Source of the DNA: Polaribacter atrinae
GTDB taxonomy: Bacteria > Bacteroidota > Bacteroidia > Flavobacteriales > Flavobacteriaceae
Direction: 5' to 3'
Length of the DNA stretch: 64,000 bases
Assembly: GCF_038023995.1 (NCBI RefSeq)
Contig: NZ_CP150660.1
Span: 2,664,501 to 2,728,500, forward strand
The position numbers and the translations under genes are program-made. The notes beneath the pieces were generated by a model. That model had not been told where the DNA came from. It searched no databases and saw nothing but the letters and a program-made list of their open reading frames with translations. Shown here one piece after another: positions 18,501 through 26,020 of the stretch. The first letter of the stretch is position 1; every line of letters begins with the position of its first letter.

Positions 18501-18763
18501 CAAGTGCATTATATGATGCTTCTTATTTAAAATTAAGACAACTAAGTATTTATTATAAGTTTAATAAAGACTTAGTAAATAGAATTGGTTTCCAAAAAAT
18601 AAAAATTGGGTTAACAGGTAGTAATTTATTCTTATTTACAGAAAACCCTCACTTTGATCCGGAACTAAATGCTTTACAAGGACAAAGTGTAACACAAGGT
18701 GTTGAAGATTTCTCATACCCATCTACAAGAAGTTTCGGAATTAGTATTAAAACTGAATTTTAA
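15503..18763 (+). CDS. SusC-like TonB-linked outer-membrane importer (nucleoside-type locus)
   Basis: 1086 residues. A signal peptide (ending SLSAQ) and an unusual short N-terminal beta domain at 20-105 come first. A TonB-box-like segment (LNEVVVTALGIKREKQ) follows at about 112-128. The plug carries the SusC signatures VVDGVPISNEQ and GSAALYGARAANGVVLITTK at about 195-260, and the large barrel ends in SIKTEF. With its SusD partner 4 bases downstream it should form a pedal-bin importer. The following genes are a periplasmic nucleoside hydrolase and a sugar kinase, so I infer a nucleoside or nucleoside-like cargo rather than a glycan. No sigma/anti-sigma or hybrid sensor gene is nearby. Confidence 0.9.
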   Translation: MKNLFFGLLALFTISLSAQENLVVYVIDYETKAPIKNITVTLVNDLQGYEAKKTTNEVGKASFNSIAAANGYQVIFDGNKTYGTTISDMVGVRTNEESVVKLLLFPASFQQEILNEVVVTALGIKREKQSLVSSVTTIKPAALTEVTLTNVVNSLAGQVAGVKVTNGSSGVGSSSRIVIRGENSLSSSNQPLFVVDGVPISNEQITSDLVNDGSLQEVDYGNGASEISPDDIASISILKGAGSAALYGARAANGVVLITTKRGEKKKGLGVSINSSLTIETLLTLPDYQNVYGGGSNGEYSFQNGAGAGVNDGGLSSYGPRLDQGLLINQFDSPSVDINGNPVRAGDIIARTQADGTLTPITPTAWVSNPNNVRDFFKTGITKQNNIAISSSGDKGSSRFSYSNLINEGIVPNTDLKRDGISISLNQELHNKLHVNAFVNYINTRSGNRPNLGYGYENPLYGFNWTGRQADINSFRNYWQAGQEGSQHFDINYNWLTNPYLTVFENTNSFNKNRFLGNAAAVYNITDKLTATVRTGLDTYNDKREFRRAVSTNANLEGSYREDNVFFKELNTDVLISYDDVINENWKYNLSAGANRFDQEIEYSYTLAPQLAIPDIFTLANSKAALVAESNTFTKRINSVYATGNVNYKDALYFDVSYRNDWSSTLPADNNSFGYYSAGVSAVISKLVTLPEAISFLKLRFSGASVGNDTDPYQNNQNFLLNQNYGTNFRVTNENVLKNSNLKPERLNALETGIEAWFLNNRLQVDVSAYQNTSVDQIISSPISQASGFGNFNINGGEVRTRGLEILLSSILIKNKDFKWESSVNFSTSRSIVTELPEGVDQFVTGSADVFSGSGGSNSVFYIAQEGGRVGDMFGTGFVEIDGEILHNANGLPVQDPNLRLLGNYNPDFQVGFNNNFTYKNINVSFLFDWRQGGTIVSRTKALGSTSGVLKETLIGRETGIVGNGVVNIGTDAAPQYVANTTNVSAQTYNNSFFDRGNEASALYDASYLKLRQLSIYYKFNKDLVNRIGFQKIKIGLTGSNLFLFTENPHFDPELNALQGQSVTQGVEDFSYPSTRSFGISIKTEF

Positions 18764-18767
18764 GAAA

Positions 18768-20216
18768 ATGAAAAATTATAAAAACATATTTTTAGCAATC
18801 TTCGTTTTTAGTACGTTTTTTACTGCGTGTACTAACGGTTTCGAAGAAATTAATACAAATAATAATAATCCAGAATCTGTTGCTCCGCAATTTTTATTAA
18901 CCAATATTCTTTCAGTTTCTTCAGATTTAAACGCATACGACCAAGGCTTTAGACAAGCCAATTATTTAGCTCAATTTTCGGCTAGTATTGAGTTTGAACG
19001 TATTGATCGTTATGAAATGGGATCTAATAGTGAGTATTGGAATGCTATTTTTGGTTTGCTTTCTGATATTGAATCGATACAAAATTCAGAAACCACAAAC
19101 AGTGCTTATAATGCGGTTGGTGATATTATGAAAAGTTATTTATTTTCTCAACTTACCGATTTATGGAGTGATGTTCCATATACAGCAGCTTTAGGGGCTA
19201 TTGATGGTGTTTTTTCTCCTAAATACGATACGCAAGAAAATATTTATACAGATCCTGAAACAGGTATTTTGGCAGTTTTAAAAAAGGCTGTTACAACATT
19301 AGAAAACAACAATGCTATTATTGAAGGTGATGTTTTATTTAATGGCGATTTAAGTAAATGGATAAAATTTGCCAACTCTTTACAAGTCCGTTATTTAGTA
19401 CGTATTAGTAAACGTTTAAGTGATTTTTCAGATTTACAAGCTTTAGCCGATTCAGGTAACATCATGCAATCGAACAACGATAATGCGGTTCTTCCTTATT
19501 TAAGTACATCACCCAATCAGTTTCCTTTGTTTAATGCAGCTTCTGGTATTAATAATGAACATACCATGACGATTACTGTAGAAGAAATTTTAAAATCTTG
19601 GGACGATCCTAGAATGGGAGTTTTATATAAACCAACAAATGCAACGGCTAATACTACCGCAGAATTTCATGGTTTATTAAACGGACAATCTAGTAATAGT
19701 ATTGCCGCTAGTGGTGTAGACTTAAATAATATTTCTTTATTCGGAGCTATTTTTAGAGATACTCCTAATGGCGTAGATGCACAATACATGCAATATTCCG
19801 AAACTCAATTTGCTTTGGCAGAAGCTGTTGTAAAAGGTTTTATTTCTGGTGATGCTAATACGTATTACCAAAACGGAATTACAGCTAGTTTTGATTATTA
19901 TAACACAGAAATTCCTGCAGATTATTTTACAAGAACTGCTATTGCTTTAGACGGAAGTGAAGATGATATCACAAAAATTATGACTCAAAAATGGTTGAGT
20001 TTAATTTCTGTAGGTCATGAAGCTTGGTTTAATATTCGAAGAACAGGAATTCCTAATTTAATAGCTGGTCCAGATAATTTTAACCAAGACCGTTACCCAG
20101 TTCGTTATTTGTATCCAGAATCTGAACAAGCTTCTAATAACACTAATTATAAAGAAGCAGCAGAAAGGATTGGTGGAGATAATATTAATAGTAAAGGTTG
20201 GTGGGAAAAAGATTAA
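18768..20216 (+). CDS. SusD-like surface lipoprotein (SusD_2 / RagB type)
   Basis: A 482-residue lipoprotein with the lipobox FFTAC and the family opening FEEINTNNNNPESVAPQ, which marks the SusD-like_2 subfamily. Helical TPR-like segments follow, and the C-terminal third has the conserved MTQKWLSL, EAWFNIRRTG and RYPVRYLYPESE stretches. It binds the cargo at the cell surface and closes over its SusC partner. I chose the ATG at 18768, 4 bases after the SusC stop, since upstream codons in the same frame are inside SusC and would spoil the lipoprotein signal. Confidence 0.92.
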   Translation: MKNYKNIFLAIFVFSTFFTACTNGFEEINTNNNNPESVAPQFLLTNILSVSSDLNAYDQGFRQANYLAQFSASIEFERIDRYEMGSNSEYWNAIFGLLSDIESIQNSETTNSAYNAVGDIMKSYLFSQLTDLWSDVPYTAALGAIDGVFSPKYDTQENIYTDPETGILAVLKKAVTTLENNNAIIEGDVLFNGDLSKWIKFANSLQVRYLVRISKRLSDFSDLQALADSGNIMQSNNDNAVLPYLSTSPNQFPLFNAASGINNEHTMTITVEEILKSWDDPRMGVLYKPTNATANTTAEFHGLLNGQSSNSIAASGVDLNNISLFGAIFRDTPNGVDAQYMQYSETQFALAEAVVKGFISGDANTYYQNGITASFDYYNTEIPADYFTRTAIALDGSEDDITKIMTQKWLSLISVGHEAWFNIRRTGIPNLIAGPDNFNQDRYPVRYLYPESEQASNNTNYKEAAERIGGDNINSKGWWEKD

Positions 20217-20280
20217 TTTATACTTTAAAAATTTGGGTTTACAATCGAAATATAAAACATCTTATATAATGACAAATTAC

Positions 20281-21192
20281 ATGAAAACGATATACACATT
20301 TATACTGTTCTTACTGATTTCTGCCTTTGCAGAAGCACAACAAAAACCAATACATTTAATTATAGATGCAGACACAGCAAATGAGGTTGACGACCTCTTT
20401 GCGCTTGTACGTGCTATAGATGAACCGGCATTTAATCTTTTAGGAATTACATCTGCACAGTTTCATACATCGCCACAAGCAACTGAAAATACGGTTAGCG
20501 AAAGTCAGCAAATTAATGAACAGATTATAAAGGTGATGAATCGCCCAGAAATTAAATTGCCTTTAGGTAGTAATGTTCCGTTAGCATCTATGACAACGCC
20601 TTCTCCTTCTAAAGCTTCTAAGTTTATTATAGAAAAAGCGCACGAAATGAAGGATAACGAAAAATTAGATTTGGTTATTTTAGGTTCTTGTACCAATGTT
20701 GCTTCTGCAATTTTAGAAGATCCTTCTATCATTTCTAAAATTCGTGTAAATTATCTTGGTTTTTGGCACACGGTAAAAACCAATACGTATAACAAAAAAG
20801 AGTTTAATTCTGGTAATGATCCACTTGCAGTGGATGTACTTTTAAATACGGTAGATTTAGAATTTAATGTGATGACGGCAACTACTTCTCAGCATTTAGT
20901 TTTTAAAAAGAAAACGATAGATAAGCAGTTAAAAGGAAAAGGCGGAATTAAAGATATTTTAGTAAATCGTTGGGATACGTATAATCGTTGGTGGACAAAA
21001 AAAGATCCTAAAAAGAAAGAATGGGTAATGTGGGATGTTGCTCTTATTGAGGCTTTAATAAACCCAGAATATGCAACGATAACGCCTTTAGAAACACCAA
21101 AAGAAAACACAAAACGAACTATTGGTGTCTACACAGATTTAGATAAAAAAGCAATGGAAAAAGCATTTTGGAAACACCTTAATAAATTATAA
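20281..21192 (+). CDS. Periplasmic nucleoside hydrolase (IUNH family)
   Basis: A 303-residue protein with a signal peptide (MKTIYTFILFLLISAFAEAQ) and the inosine-uridine nucleoside hydrolase fold. The calcium/ribose motif is DADTANEVDD at residues 29-38, a known variant of DTDPGxDD. A central LGSCTNVASAI and a late VMWDVALIEA follow. The enzyme splits a nucleoside into base and ribose. The exact substrate cannot be told; the signal peptide puts it in the periplasm, directly behind the SusCD importer. The ATG at 20269, four codons earlier, is equally possible. The next gene, 1 base after the stop, is a kinase that could take the sugar product. Confidence 0.88.
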   Translation: MKTIYTFILFLLISAFAEAQQKPIHLIIDADTANEVDDLFALVRAIDEPAFNLLGITSAQFHTSPQATENTVSESQQINEQIIKVMNRPEIKLPLGSNVPLASMTTPSPSKASKFIIEKAHEMKDNEKLDLVILGSCTNVASAILEDPSIISKIRVNYLGFWHTVKTNTYNKKEFNSGNDPLAVDVLLNTVDLEFNVMTATTSQHLVFKKKTIDKQLKGKGGIKDILVNRWDTYNRWWTKKDPKKKEWVMWDVALIEALINPEYATITPLETPKENTKRTIGVYTDLDKKAMEKAFWKHLNKL

Positions 21193-21193
21193 T

Positions 21194-22165
21194 ATGAAGT
21201 ATATTGATATACATACAGATTTAAAAATCATCAAAGAATTTCTATTAGAAATCAATTTTTTAAAGGAGTCTGAAGAAATTTTATCCGCAGAAAAACCAGG
21301 AGAAGGTAATATGAATGTGGTGTTGCGTGTAACAACAAATCAACGTTCTTTTATTGTAAAACAATCGCGTCCTTTTGTACAGAAGTATCAAGATATTCCT
21401 GCGCCAGAAGACCGAATTGATGTAGAATATCAGTTTTATAAAGCTATTGAAAGTCCTGCAATAACTTGTCATATTCCTAAAGTTCTTGCTTACGATACTA
21501 AAAATTATGTATTAATTTTAGAAGATTTAGGAAATTGTGAAGACATGAGTCTTGTTTATAAAAATCGTGTTATTGAAACGGAATCAATTCAACTTTTGGT
21601 GGATATACTTTCTAATATCCATAAAAGTGAAGTTTCTAATACGTATCCAGAAAACAAAGAATTACGCGCTTTAAATCATCAACATATATTTGTTTTACCT
21701 TTTGCTGTTGATAATGGTTTTTCTTTAGATACCATTCAAGATGGTTTAGAAGCGGTATCACAAACTTATAAAAATGATGAAAAATTAAAAGCAGAAATTG
21801 CTTTAGTTGGAGAATGTTATTTATCCGAAGGAACAACTTTACTACACGGAGATTATTATCCGGGTAGTTGGATGACTAAAGGGGATGAGGTGTATGTAAT
21901 TGACCCGGAATTTAGTTTTAAAGGTTTTGCAGAATTTGATTTGGGTGTTATGGCGGCACATATGGTGATGGCAACTGGAAATAAATTAATGATTTCTAAA
22001 ATAAAACAAGCGTATACATTAAAGTTAGATGAGCACCTTTTCTTACAAATAATAGGTATTGAAATAATGAGAAGATTAATTGGTTTAGCCCAACTTCCGT
22101 TGGATAGAACTTTAGATGAAAAGAAAGAATTACTTGAAATAGCGAGATTATTAATTATTGATTAA
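21194..22165 (+). CDS. APH-fold sugar kinase resembling methylthioribose kinase (MtnK)
   Basis: A 323-residue cytoplasmic kinase of the aminoglycoside-phosphotransferase/choline kinase fold. The N-lobe has the ATP-binding Lys in FIVKQSRPF. The catalytic loop is HGDYYPGSW (His218, Asp220), in which Ser replaces the usual Asn, and the metal-binding Asp237 lies in IDPEFSFKG. The pair HGDxxxGS plus DPEF is what MtnK shows, so the substrate is probably methylthioribose, ribose or a related free sugar. The gene begins 1 base after the nucleoside hydrolase, which supports serial action. The other methionine-salvage genes (mtnA, mtnB and so on) are not in the window. Its stop shares a TTAA with the stop of arfB. 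Confidence 0.8.
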   Translation: MKYIDIHTDLKIIKEFLLEINFLKESEEILSAEKPGEGNMNVVLRVTTNQRSFIVKQSRPFVQKYQDIPAPEDRIDVEYQFYKAIESPAITCHIPKVLAYDTKNYVLILEDLGNCEDMSLVYKNRVIETESIQLLVDILSNIHKSEVSNTYPENKELRALNHQHIFVLPFAVDNGFSLDTIQDGLEAVSQTYKNDEKLKAEIALVGECYLSEGTTLLHGDYYPGSWMTKGDEVYVIDPEFSFKGFAEFDLGVMAAHMVMATGNKLMISKIKQAYTLKLDEHLFLQIIGIEIMRRLIGLAQLPLDRTLDEKKELLEIARLLIID

Positions 22166-22566
22166 TCTAATCCTGGTTTTTTTCTCAATGCTTTTTTCAC
22201 AGAAGTTCTCTTTTTCTTTTCAGCATTTTTTCGAACAGAAGATTTACTTGGTTTTGTAGGTCTTCTTTTTTTCGGACGAATTAAATTGACACGTAATAAT
22301 TCTAAAAAACGTTTGATAGCTAAATCTTTATTTCTGTGCTGAGAACGAGATTCTTCACAAAATAAGATGAGGTTATTTTCTTTTGTTAATTTAGAAGAAA
22401 GTTTGGTTTTTAAAAGTTCTTTTTCGTTATCAGAAAGAGACGGTGAGTTTTCTAAATCGAAAGTTAATTCAATTTTAGAAGACGTTTTATTTACATGTTG
22501 GCCACCAGCTCCAGAGCTTCTAATGGCTTTAAAATTAAGTTCTTTTAGTATGTTTTCTTTGTTCAT
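22162..22566 (-). CDS. arfB: Peptidyl-tRNA hydrolase ArfB (ribosome rescue)
   Basis: A 134-residue codon-independent release factor. The catalytic GGQ is at residues 21-23 in RSSGAGGQHVNKTSSKI. The C-terminal tail is long and very basic (KKRRPTKPSKSS onward) and enters the empty mRNA channel of stalled ribosomes. The length and both regions fit ArfB/YaeJ. It is convergent with the kinase gene: both stop codons lie within one TTAA at 22162-22165, so there is no intergenic space and no hairpin between them. Confidence 0.95.
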   Translation of the reverse strand: MNKENILKELNFKAIRSSGAGGQHVNKTSSKIELTFDLENSPSLSDNEKELLKTKLSSKLTKENNLILFCEESRSQHRNKDLAIKRFLELLRVNLIRPKKRRPTKPSKSSVRKNAEKKKRTSVKKALRKKPGLD

Positions 22567-22680
22567 GTTCTAAAAATAAAGTCTATAAAAAGTAAAATAG
22601 TTAGAGTAGTTGTATAAAATTTAGATATTTTTATCAGTTCTCTATATTCTTTCCTCTTGTATCTTGTTTCTCTTTTACAT

Positions 22681-23340
22681 TTAATACTCAAATGGAGTGC
22701 CAAAATCACCCGTATTTTGATGTAGAAAGTGCATGTCTACATCTTGTAAAGAATCAGAAAAAGAATGTAAATTTTCTTTATCAGCAATTATTTTATTAAT
22801 AGCTTCTGTAGCATTCCTTAAACGGGTTTCTTTATCTCCTTTTAATAAAATATAAGGTCTGTTATTGTCTATTAAAGATTTTTCAAAAGCATTAAACATT
22901 TCTAAACGTAGCTCTGGTCTGTCTCGTAAATCATCTTCTTCCCAAGGCGTGTCTATGTATGTTAATAAGTACAAATCGTATGTGTTTTCGCTTGCAGCTT
23001 CGTTTAGTCTTTCATCAACAAAACCACCATAAAATTCTTCGGAATATACTTTTGTTTCTAATAAATCGGTATCACAAATTAAAATTTTATCAGCCTTTTT
23101 TGCTAAAGAATTTTCTAATTTCATTTGTCCGATGGCAATAGGAAGTAAATCTTCTTTTTCGCACGTTTTACGCTCGTTGTTCCATTTTTCTTGTAAATAT
23201 TCACGTGCAAATTCTGGCGCCCAAACTGTATTATAATAACGTGCTAAATGACGAGAAAGTGTTGTTTTACCAGAAGATTCAGGTCCGAATAAAACAACTT
23301 TTACGATGTTAATTGGTGCTTGTTTAAGTTCTTTTTCCAT
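22681..23340 (-). CDS. NadR-like ATPase / ribosylnicotinamide kinase-type protein
   Basis: A 219-residue P-loop kinase matching the C-terminal kinase domain of NadR. Walker A is GPESSGKT at 19-26, followed by APEFAREYL, ICDTDLLETKVYSEE and a lid region with DLRDRPE. The DNA-binding and NMN-adenylyltransferase domains of full NadR are absent. It overlaps the PnuC-type gene by 40 bases, so transport and phosphorylation are tightly coupled: the kinase traps the imported vitamin. Nicotinamide riboside is the default substrate; thiamine is an alternative given the TPP-controlled receptor nearby. Confidence 0.85.
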   Translation of the reverse strand: MEKELKQAPINIVKVVLFGPESSGKTTLSRHLARYYNTVWAPEFAREYLQEKWNNERKTCEKEDLLPIAIGQMKLENSLAKKADKILICDTDLLETKVYSEEFYGGFVDERLNEAASENTYDLYLLTYIDTPWEEDDLRDRPELRLEMFNAFEKSLIDNNRPYILLKGDKETRLRNATEAINKIIADKENLHSFSDSLQDVDMHFLHQNTGDFGTPFEY

Positions 23341-23933
23341 GCTAAATAACCAAATATTGCTATAAAAGTAAATATTAAATACTGAAAACTAGTAAAAGTA
23401 AACCCTTTATAGAAATAGAGAGGCGCAGAAATGATGTCTCCAACAATCCAATAAATCCAGTTTTCTATTTTTCGTTTTGCCATTAACCACATACCTACAA
23501 AGAAAATTGCTGTTGTAAAGGTGTCTACATAGGCGGTCCAACTTGTCCATTTTTCAAAATAAGTATATACGGCATACACAAAAATAAGTGTTGCTATAAA
23601 AATAACAATACTCAGTTTTTTTTCCTTTAATGTTGTTCTGCTTATTGGCGTTTCATGCTCTCCATCACTTTTATATGTCCAAATATACCAACCATAAACA
23701 CTCATTATAAAGTAGTAAGCATTTATCATCATATCACCTAAAAGTTCCCATTTATACAAAAGGTATACAAAAATTAGAGTGCTAATCATTCCTGTAGGAA
23801 ACACCCAAATTTTATTCTGTTTAGAATACCAAACCGATAAAAAACCGAAGATTATGGCAACAATTTCTAAAGAGATGTCTATAGTAGAATAGGTTTTGTA
23901 CTGTCCAAAAAGGAAATTGATAATCTCTAACAT
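23301..23933 (-). CDS. pnuC: PnuC-family vitamin transporter
   Basis: A 210-residue inner-membrane protein with about seven hydrophobic helices. Family motifs are the early WVFPTGMIST, MINAYYFIMSVYGWYIW in the middle and WIVGDIISAPLYFYKG near the end. PnuC proteins facilitate entry of nicotinamide riboside, which is trapped by phosphorylation; close relatives PnuT and PnuX carry thiamine and riboflavin. The 3' end overlaps the kinase start by 40 bases. No riboswitch is visible upstream, where two REP-like palindromes lie. I use the general family name; substrate choice is not settled by sequence alone. Confidence 0.85.
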   Translation of the reverse strand: MLEIINFLFGQYKTYSTIDISLEIVAIIFGFLSVWYSKQNKIWVFPTGMISTLIFVYLLYKWELLGDMMINAYYFIMSVYGWYIWTYKSDGEHETPISRTTLKEKKLSIVIFIATLIFVYAVYTYFEKWTSWTAYVDTFTTAIFFVGMWLMAKRKIENWIYWIVGDIISAPLYFYKGFTFTSFQYLIFTFIAIFGYLAWKKNLNKHQLTS

Positions 23934-24022
23934 GGTTGTTTTTTAAGAGTTGTAAATGTAATCTTTTCAGGTTTTAATAGTAAAGGTACAATTCATTTAT
24001 AACTATAAAAAAATACAACTAC

Positions 24023-24110
24023 TGTCATTTCAACCTTTTGGGAGAAATCACATGAAGCTTGGTTGTTGTGTTATCAATGTTATGAGATTTCTCCTATCGT
24101 CGAAATGACA
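24023..24110. repeat. REP-like palindrome, copy 1
   Basis: TGTCATTTCAA at one end is inverted as CGAAATGACA at the other, with inner inverted GGGAGAAATC and GATTTCTCC. It is a long imperfect hairpin in the gap between pnuC and the GGGP synthase gene, 29 bases from a second copy in the same orientation. Confidence 0.75.
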
Positions 24111-24139
24111 ATTGTTGAGGTTTCTTTTATGTTCAGTTT

Positions 24140-24230
24140 TGTCATTTCAAACTGTCGAGAGAAATCTCATAAAATTTTGTAATTGTCTTGTTATCACTGT
24201 TGTGGGATTTCTCCTTGCGTCGAAATGACA
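24140..24230. repeat. REP-like palindrome, copy 2
   Basis: Same architecture as copy 1: GTCATTTCAA / CGAAATGACA outer arms and GAGAAATC / GGATTTCTCC inner arms. The right half, from TTATCA to the end, is nearly identical to copy 1, while the left half has diverged. It ends 25 bases beyond the stop codon of the GGGP synthase gene. The two copies fill most of the 322-base gap. Confidence 0.75.
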
Positions 24231-24255
24231 AACTGTAGAGAAATATTATAGCGTA

Positions 24256-24978
24256 TTATTTTTTAAGTTGATTAAAAAAAGCTTCATCATTTTCGAAAGC
24301 AGTACCAATAACTACTAAATCTGCACCAGCATTAAAAGCGTTTTCTAATTGTTTTTTTGTTCTAATTCCTCCGCCAACAATTAAAGGAATCGATAAATTA
24401 GCATTCACAACAGCGGTAATATTTGCATCTACAGGTACTGTGGCTCCAGAACCTGCTTCTAAATAAATCAATTTTTTACCAGACAATTCACCAGCCAAAG
24501 CAGTGTTTAAAATCAGTTCTGTATTTTCTTGTGCAATTGGTTTTGTGTTGCTTACTTTTTGAGTAGCCGTTTCTTTTTGTCCGTCAATTAAAATATACCC
24601 CGTAGAAATAATTTCTAAATTAGAATCCTTTAAAAACGGAACACTTTTTATCTGTTGTTCTATTAAATACTCCGGATTTCTACCAGAAAGCAAGCTTAGA
24701 AATAGAATTCCATCTGCTTTTTGTGTTATTTGTTTTACATCACCAGGAAAAAGAACAACAGGCAATTGAGTTTCTTTTTTAATAGCAGCAACCACATTTT
24801 CGGTTAGGTTGTTTATATCAGTACTGCCACCAACAAAAATATGCGTAGCAATAGATAGATGTACTTTTTCGAAAAAAGAAGCAATGTTATCTAGATCTAT
24901 TTTTTCTGGATCTATTAAAACGGCCAATAATTTTTTGCCCTCTTTTTTTGCTAATAAAATGTTTTGATAAATATTCAC
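24256..24978 (-). CDS. Geranylgeranylglyceryl phosphate synthase family protein
   Basis: A 240-residue TIM-barrel prenyltransferase of the GGGPS/PcrB family. Recognisable segments are LAVLIDPEK near the N-terminus (metal-binding Asp), HIFVGGSTD, LPVVLFPGD, LIYLEAGSGA and the phosphate-binding GGGIRTKKQ and VVIGTAFE. In archaea this enzyme makes the first ether bond of membrane lipids from glycerol-1-phosphate. A flavobacterial homologue has been shown to be a true GGGPS. The start codon is GTG (MNIYQNILLAKKEGKK). The in vivo product in Bacteroidota is not known to me. The gene is transcribed alone. Confidence 0.92.
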   Translation of the reverse strand: MNIYQNILLAKKEGKKLLAVLIDPEKIDLDNIASFFEKVHLSIATHIFVGGSTDINNLTENVVAAIKKETQLPVVLFPGDVKQITQKADGILFLSLLSGRNPEYLIEQQIKSVPFLKDSNLEIISTGYILIDGQKETATQKVSNTKPIAQENTELILNTALAGELSGKKLIYLEAGSGATVPVDANITAVVNANLSIPLIVGGGIRTKKQLENAFNAGADLVVIGTAFENDEAFFNQLKK

Positions 24979-25044
24979 AACTGCGAAAATACGAATTACT
25001 AGATTATGAATAATGTAGAAATTTATATTTCATTTATAGGTTCT

Positions 25045-25926
25045 CTATTTTATAAAATAATATTTTTTTCTAAACCCCATAGGAGTAAAACCTGTATTCA
25101 ATTTAAAAAACCTTGAAAAATAAGCGTAATCAGAAAACTGAAGAGTGTCTGCAATGTTTGCTAAATTGTTTTCAGAATGAATAATTAATCTCTTTGACTC
25201 TAAAATAATTCTTTCAGAAATTAATTGACTAGTTGTTTTGTTAAGAGCTTTTTTTACCACTCTATTTAAGTGCTTAGTTGTTATATTTAATTGATTGGCA
25301 TAAAATTTAGGGAACTTCTCTTTGTAAAAATGTGTGTTTATTAAATCTTCTAAATTCTCTAATATTACAGCGTAATAAGGAGAAACTAATTTTTCTATAT
25401 TAACATTAGCAGTGTAAGCTCTTGTTAATTCTATGTATATGTTGTTTATGGTATTTATTATTTTTAACTCTCTTAATAGCTTTTTTTGATGATATTCTAC
25501 ATAGATTTCTTCAAACTTAAGTTTTAATTTATTTAAATTTTCTGTTGATAATTCTAATAAAGGAGGGTTTTGATTAGAGTAGAAAAACGGAAATGACTGC
25601 AGTGTGTGGTCTAAAAATTTTAGGTTGTAAAACTCTTGCGAATGAAAAAATATAAAACCTTCAGGTTTTGTATCAAATTTCCAAAAATGTGTTTGTCCTG
25701 GTTTTAGAAAAAAGACCTTACCTGGGTTTACTGTGTAAGAATTAAAATCAATTTCATGAATTCCAGAACCTTCTGTAAAAAGAACACACAAGTAAAAATT
25801 ATGACTGTGTGGTTTGCTTAGTAATTTCTTATTCAGTTCAATATGATTAGAAAAAGAGTTAATATAGAAATCATTTAATGAGTGTGATTCTTTAAATTGT
25901 TCAATTTTTAAAACAGGTATCTTCAT
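25045..25926 (-). CDS. AraC-family transcriptional regulator
   Basis: A 293-residue regulator. An N-terminal cupin-like sensing domain (KPHSHNFYLCVLF, VFFLKPGQTHFW) covers about 1-150. A C-terminal pair of AraC helix-turn-helix motifs covers about 190-293 (ITTKHLNRVVKK, then LQFSDYAYFSRFFKLNTGFT). It is alone, and its upstream region faces a DUF983 gene on the other strand. Nothing in the sequence reveals the ligand or target; the divergent neighbour is a possible target by position only. Confidence 0.9.
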   Translation of the reverse strand: MKIPVLKIEQFKESHSLNDFYINSFSNHIELNKKLLSKPHSHNFYLCVLFTEGSGIHEIDFNSYTVNPGKVFFLKPGQTHFWKFDTKPEGFIFFHSQEFYNLKFLDHTLQSFPFFYSNQNPPLLELSTENLNKLKLKFEEIYVEYHQKKLLRELKIINTINNIYIELTRAYTANVNIEKLVSPYYAVILENLEDLINTHFYKEKFPKFYANQLNITTKHLNRVVKKALNKTTSQLISERIILESKRLIIHSENNLANIADTLQFSDYAYFSRFFKLNTGFTPMGFRKKYYFIK

Positions 25927-25990
25927 AATTATGTCTTAAAAGTACAAAAAATAGCGATTATACTATATAGAAATTATGTATTTGTCAACT

Positions 25991-25998
25991 TAATTTTG
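25991..25998 (+). promoter_or_regulatory. -7 box of the DUF983 gene (TAATTTTG)
   Basis: A perfect TAnnTTTG 22 bases before the ATG at 26021. No clear -33 element is seen. Confidence 0.45.
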
Positions 25999-26020
25999 TA
26001 TATAAATTAAACGATAAGTT

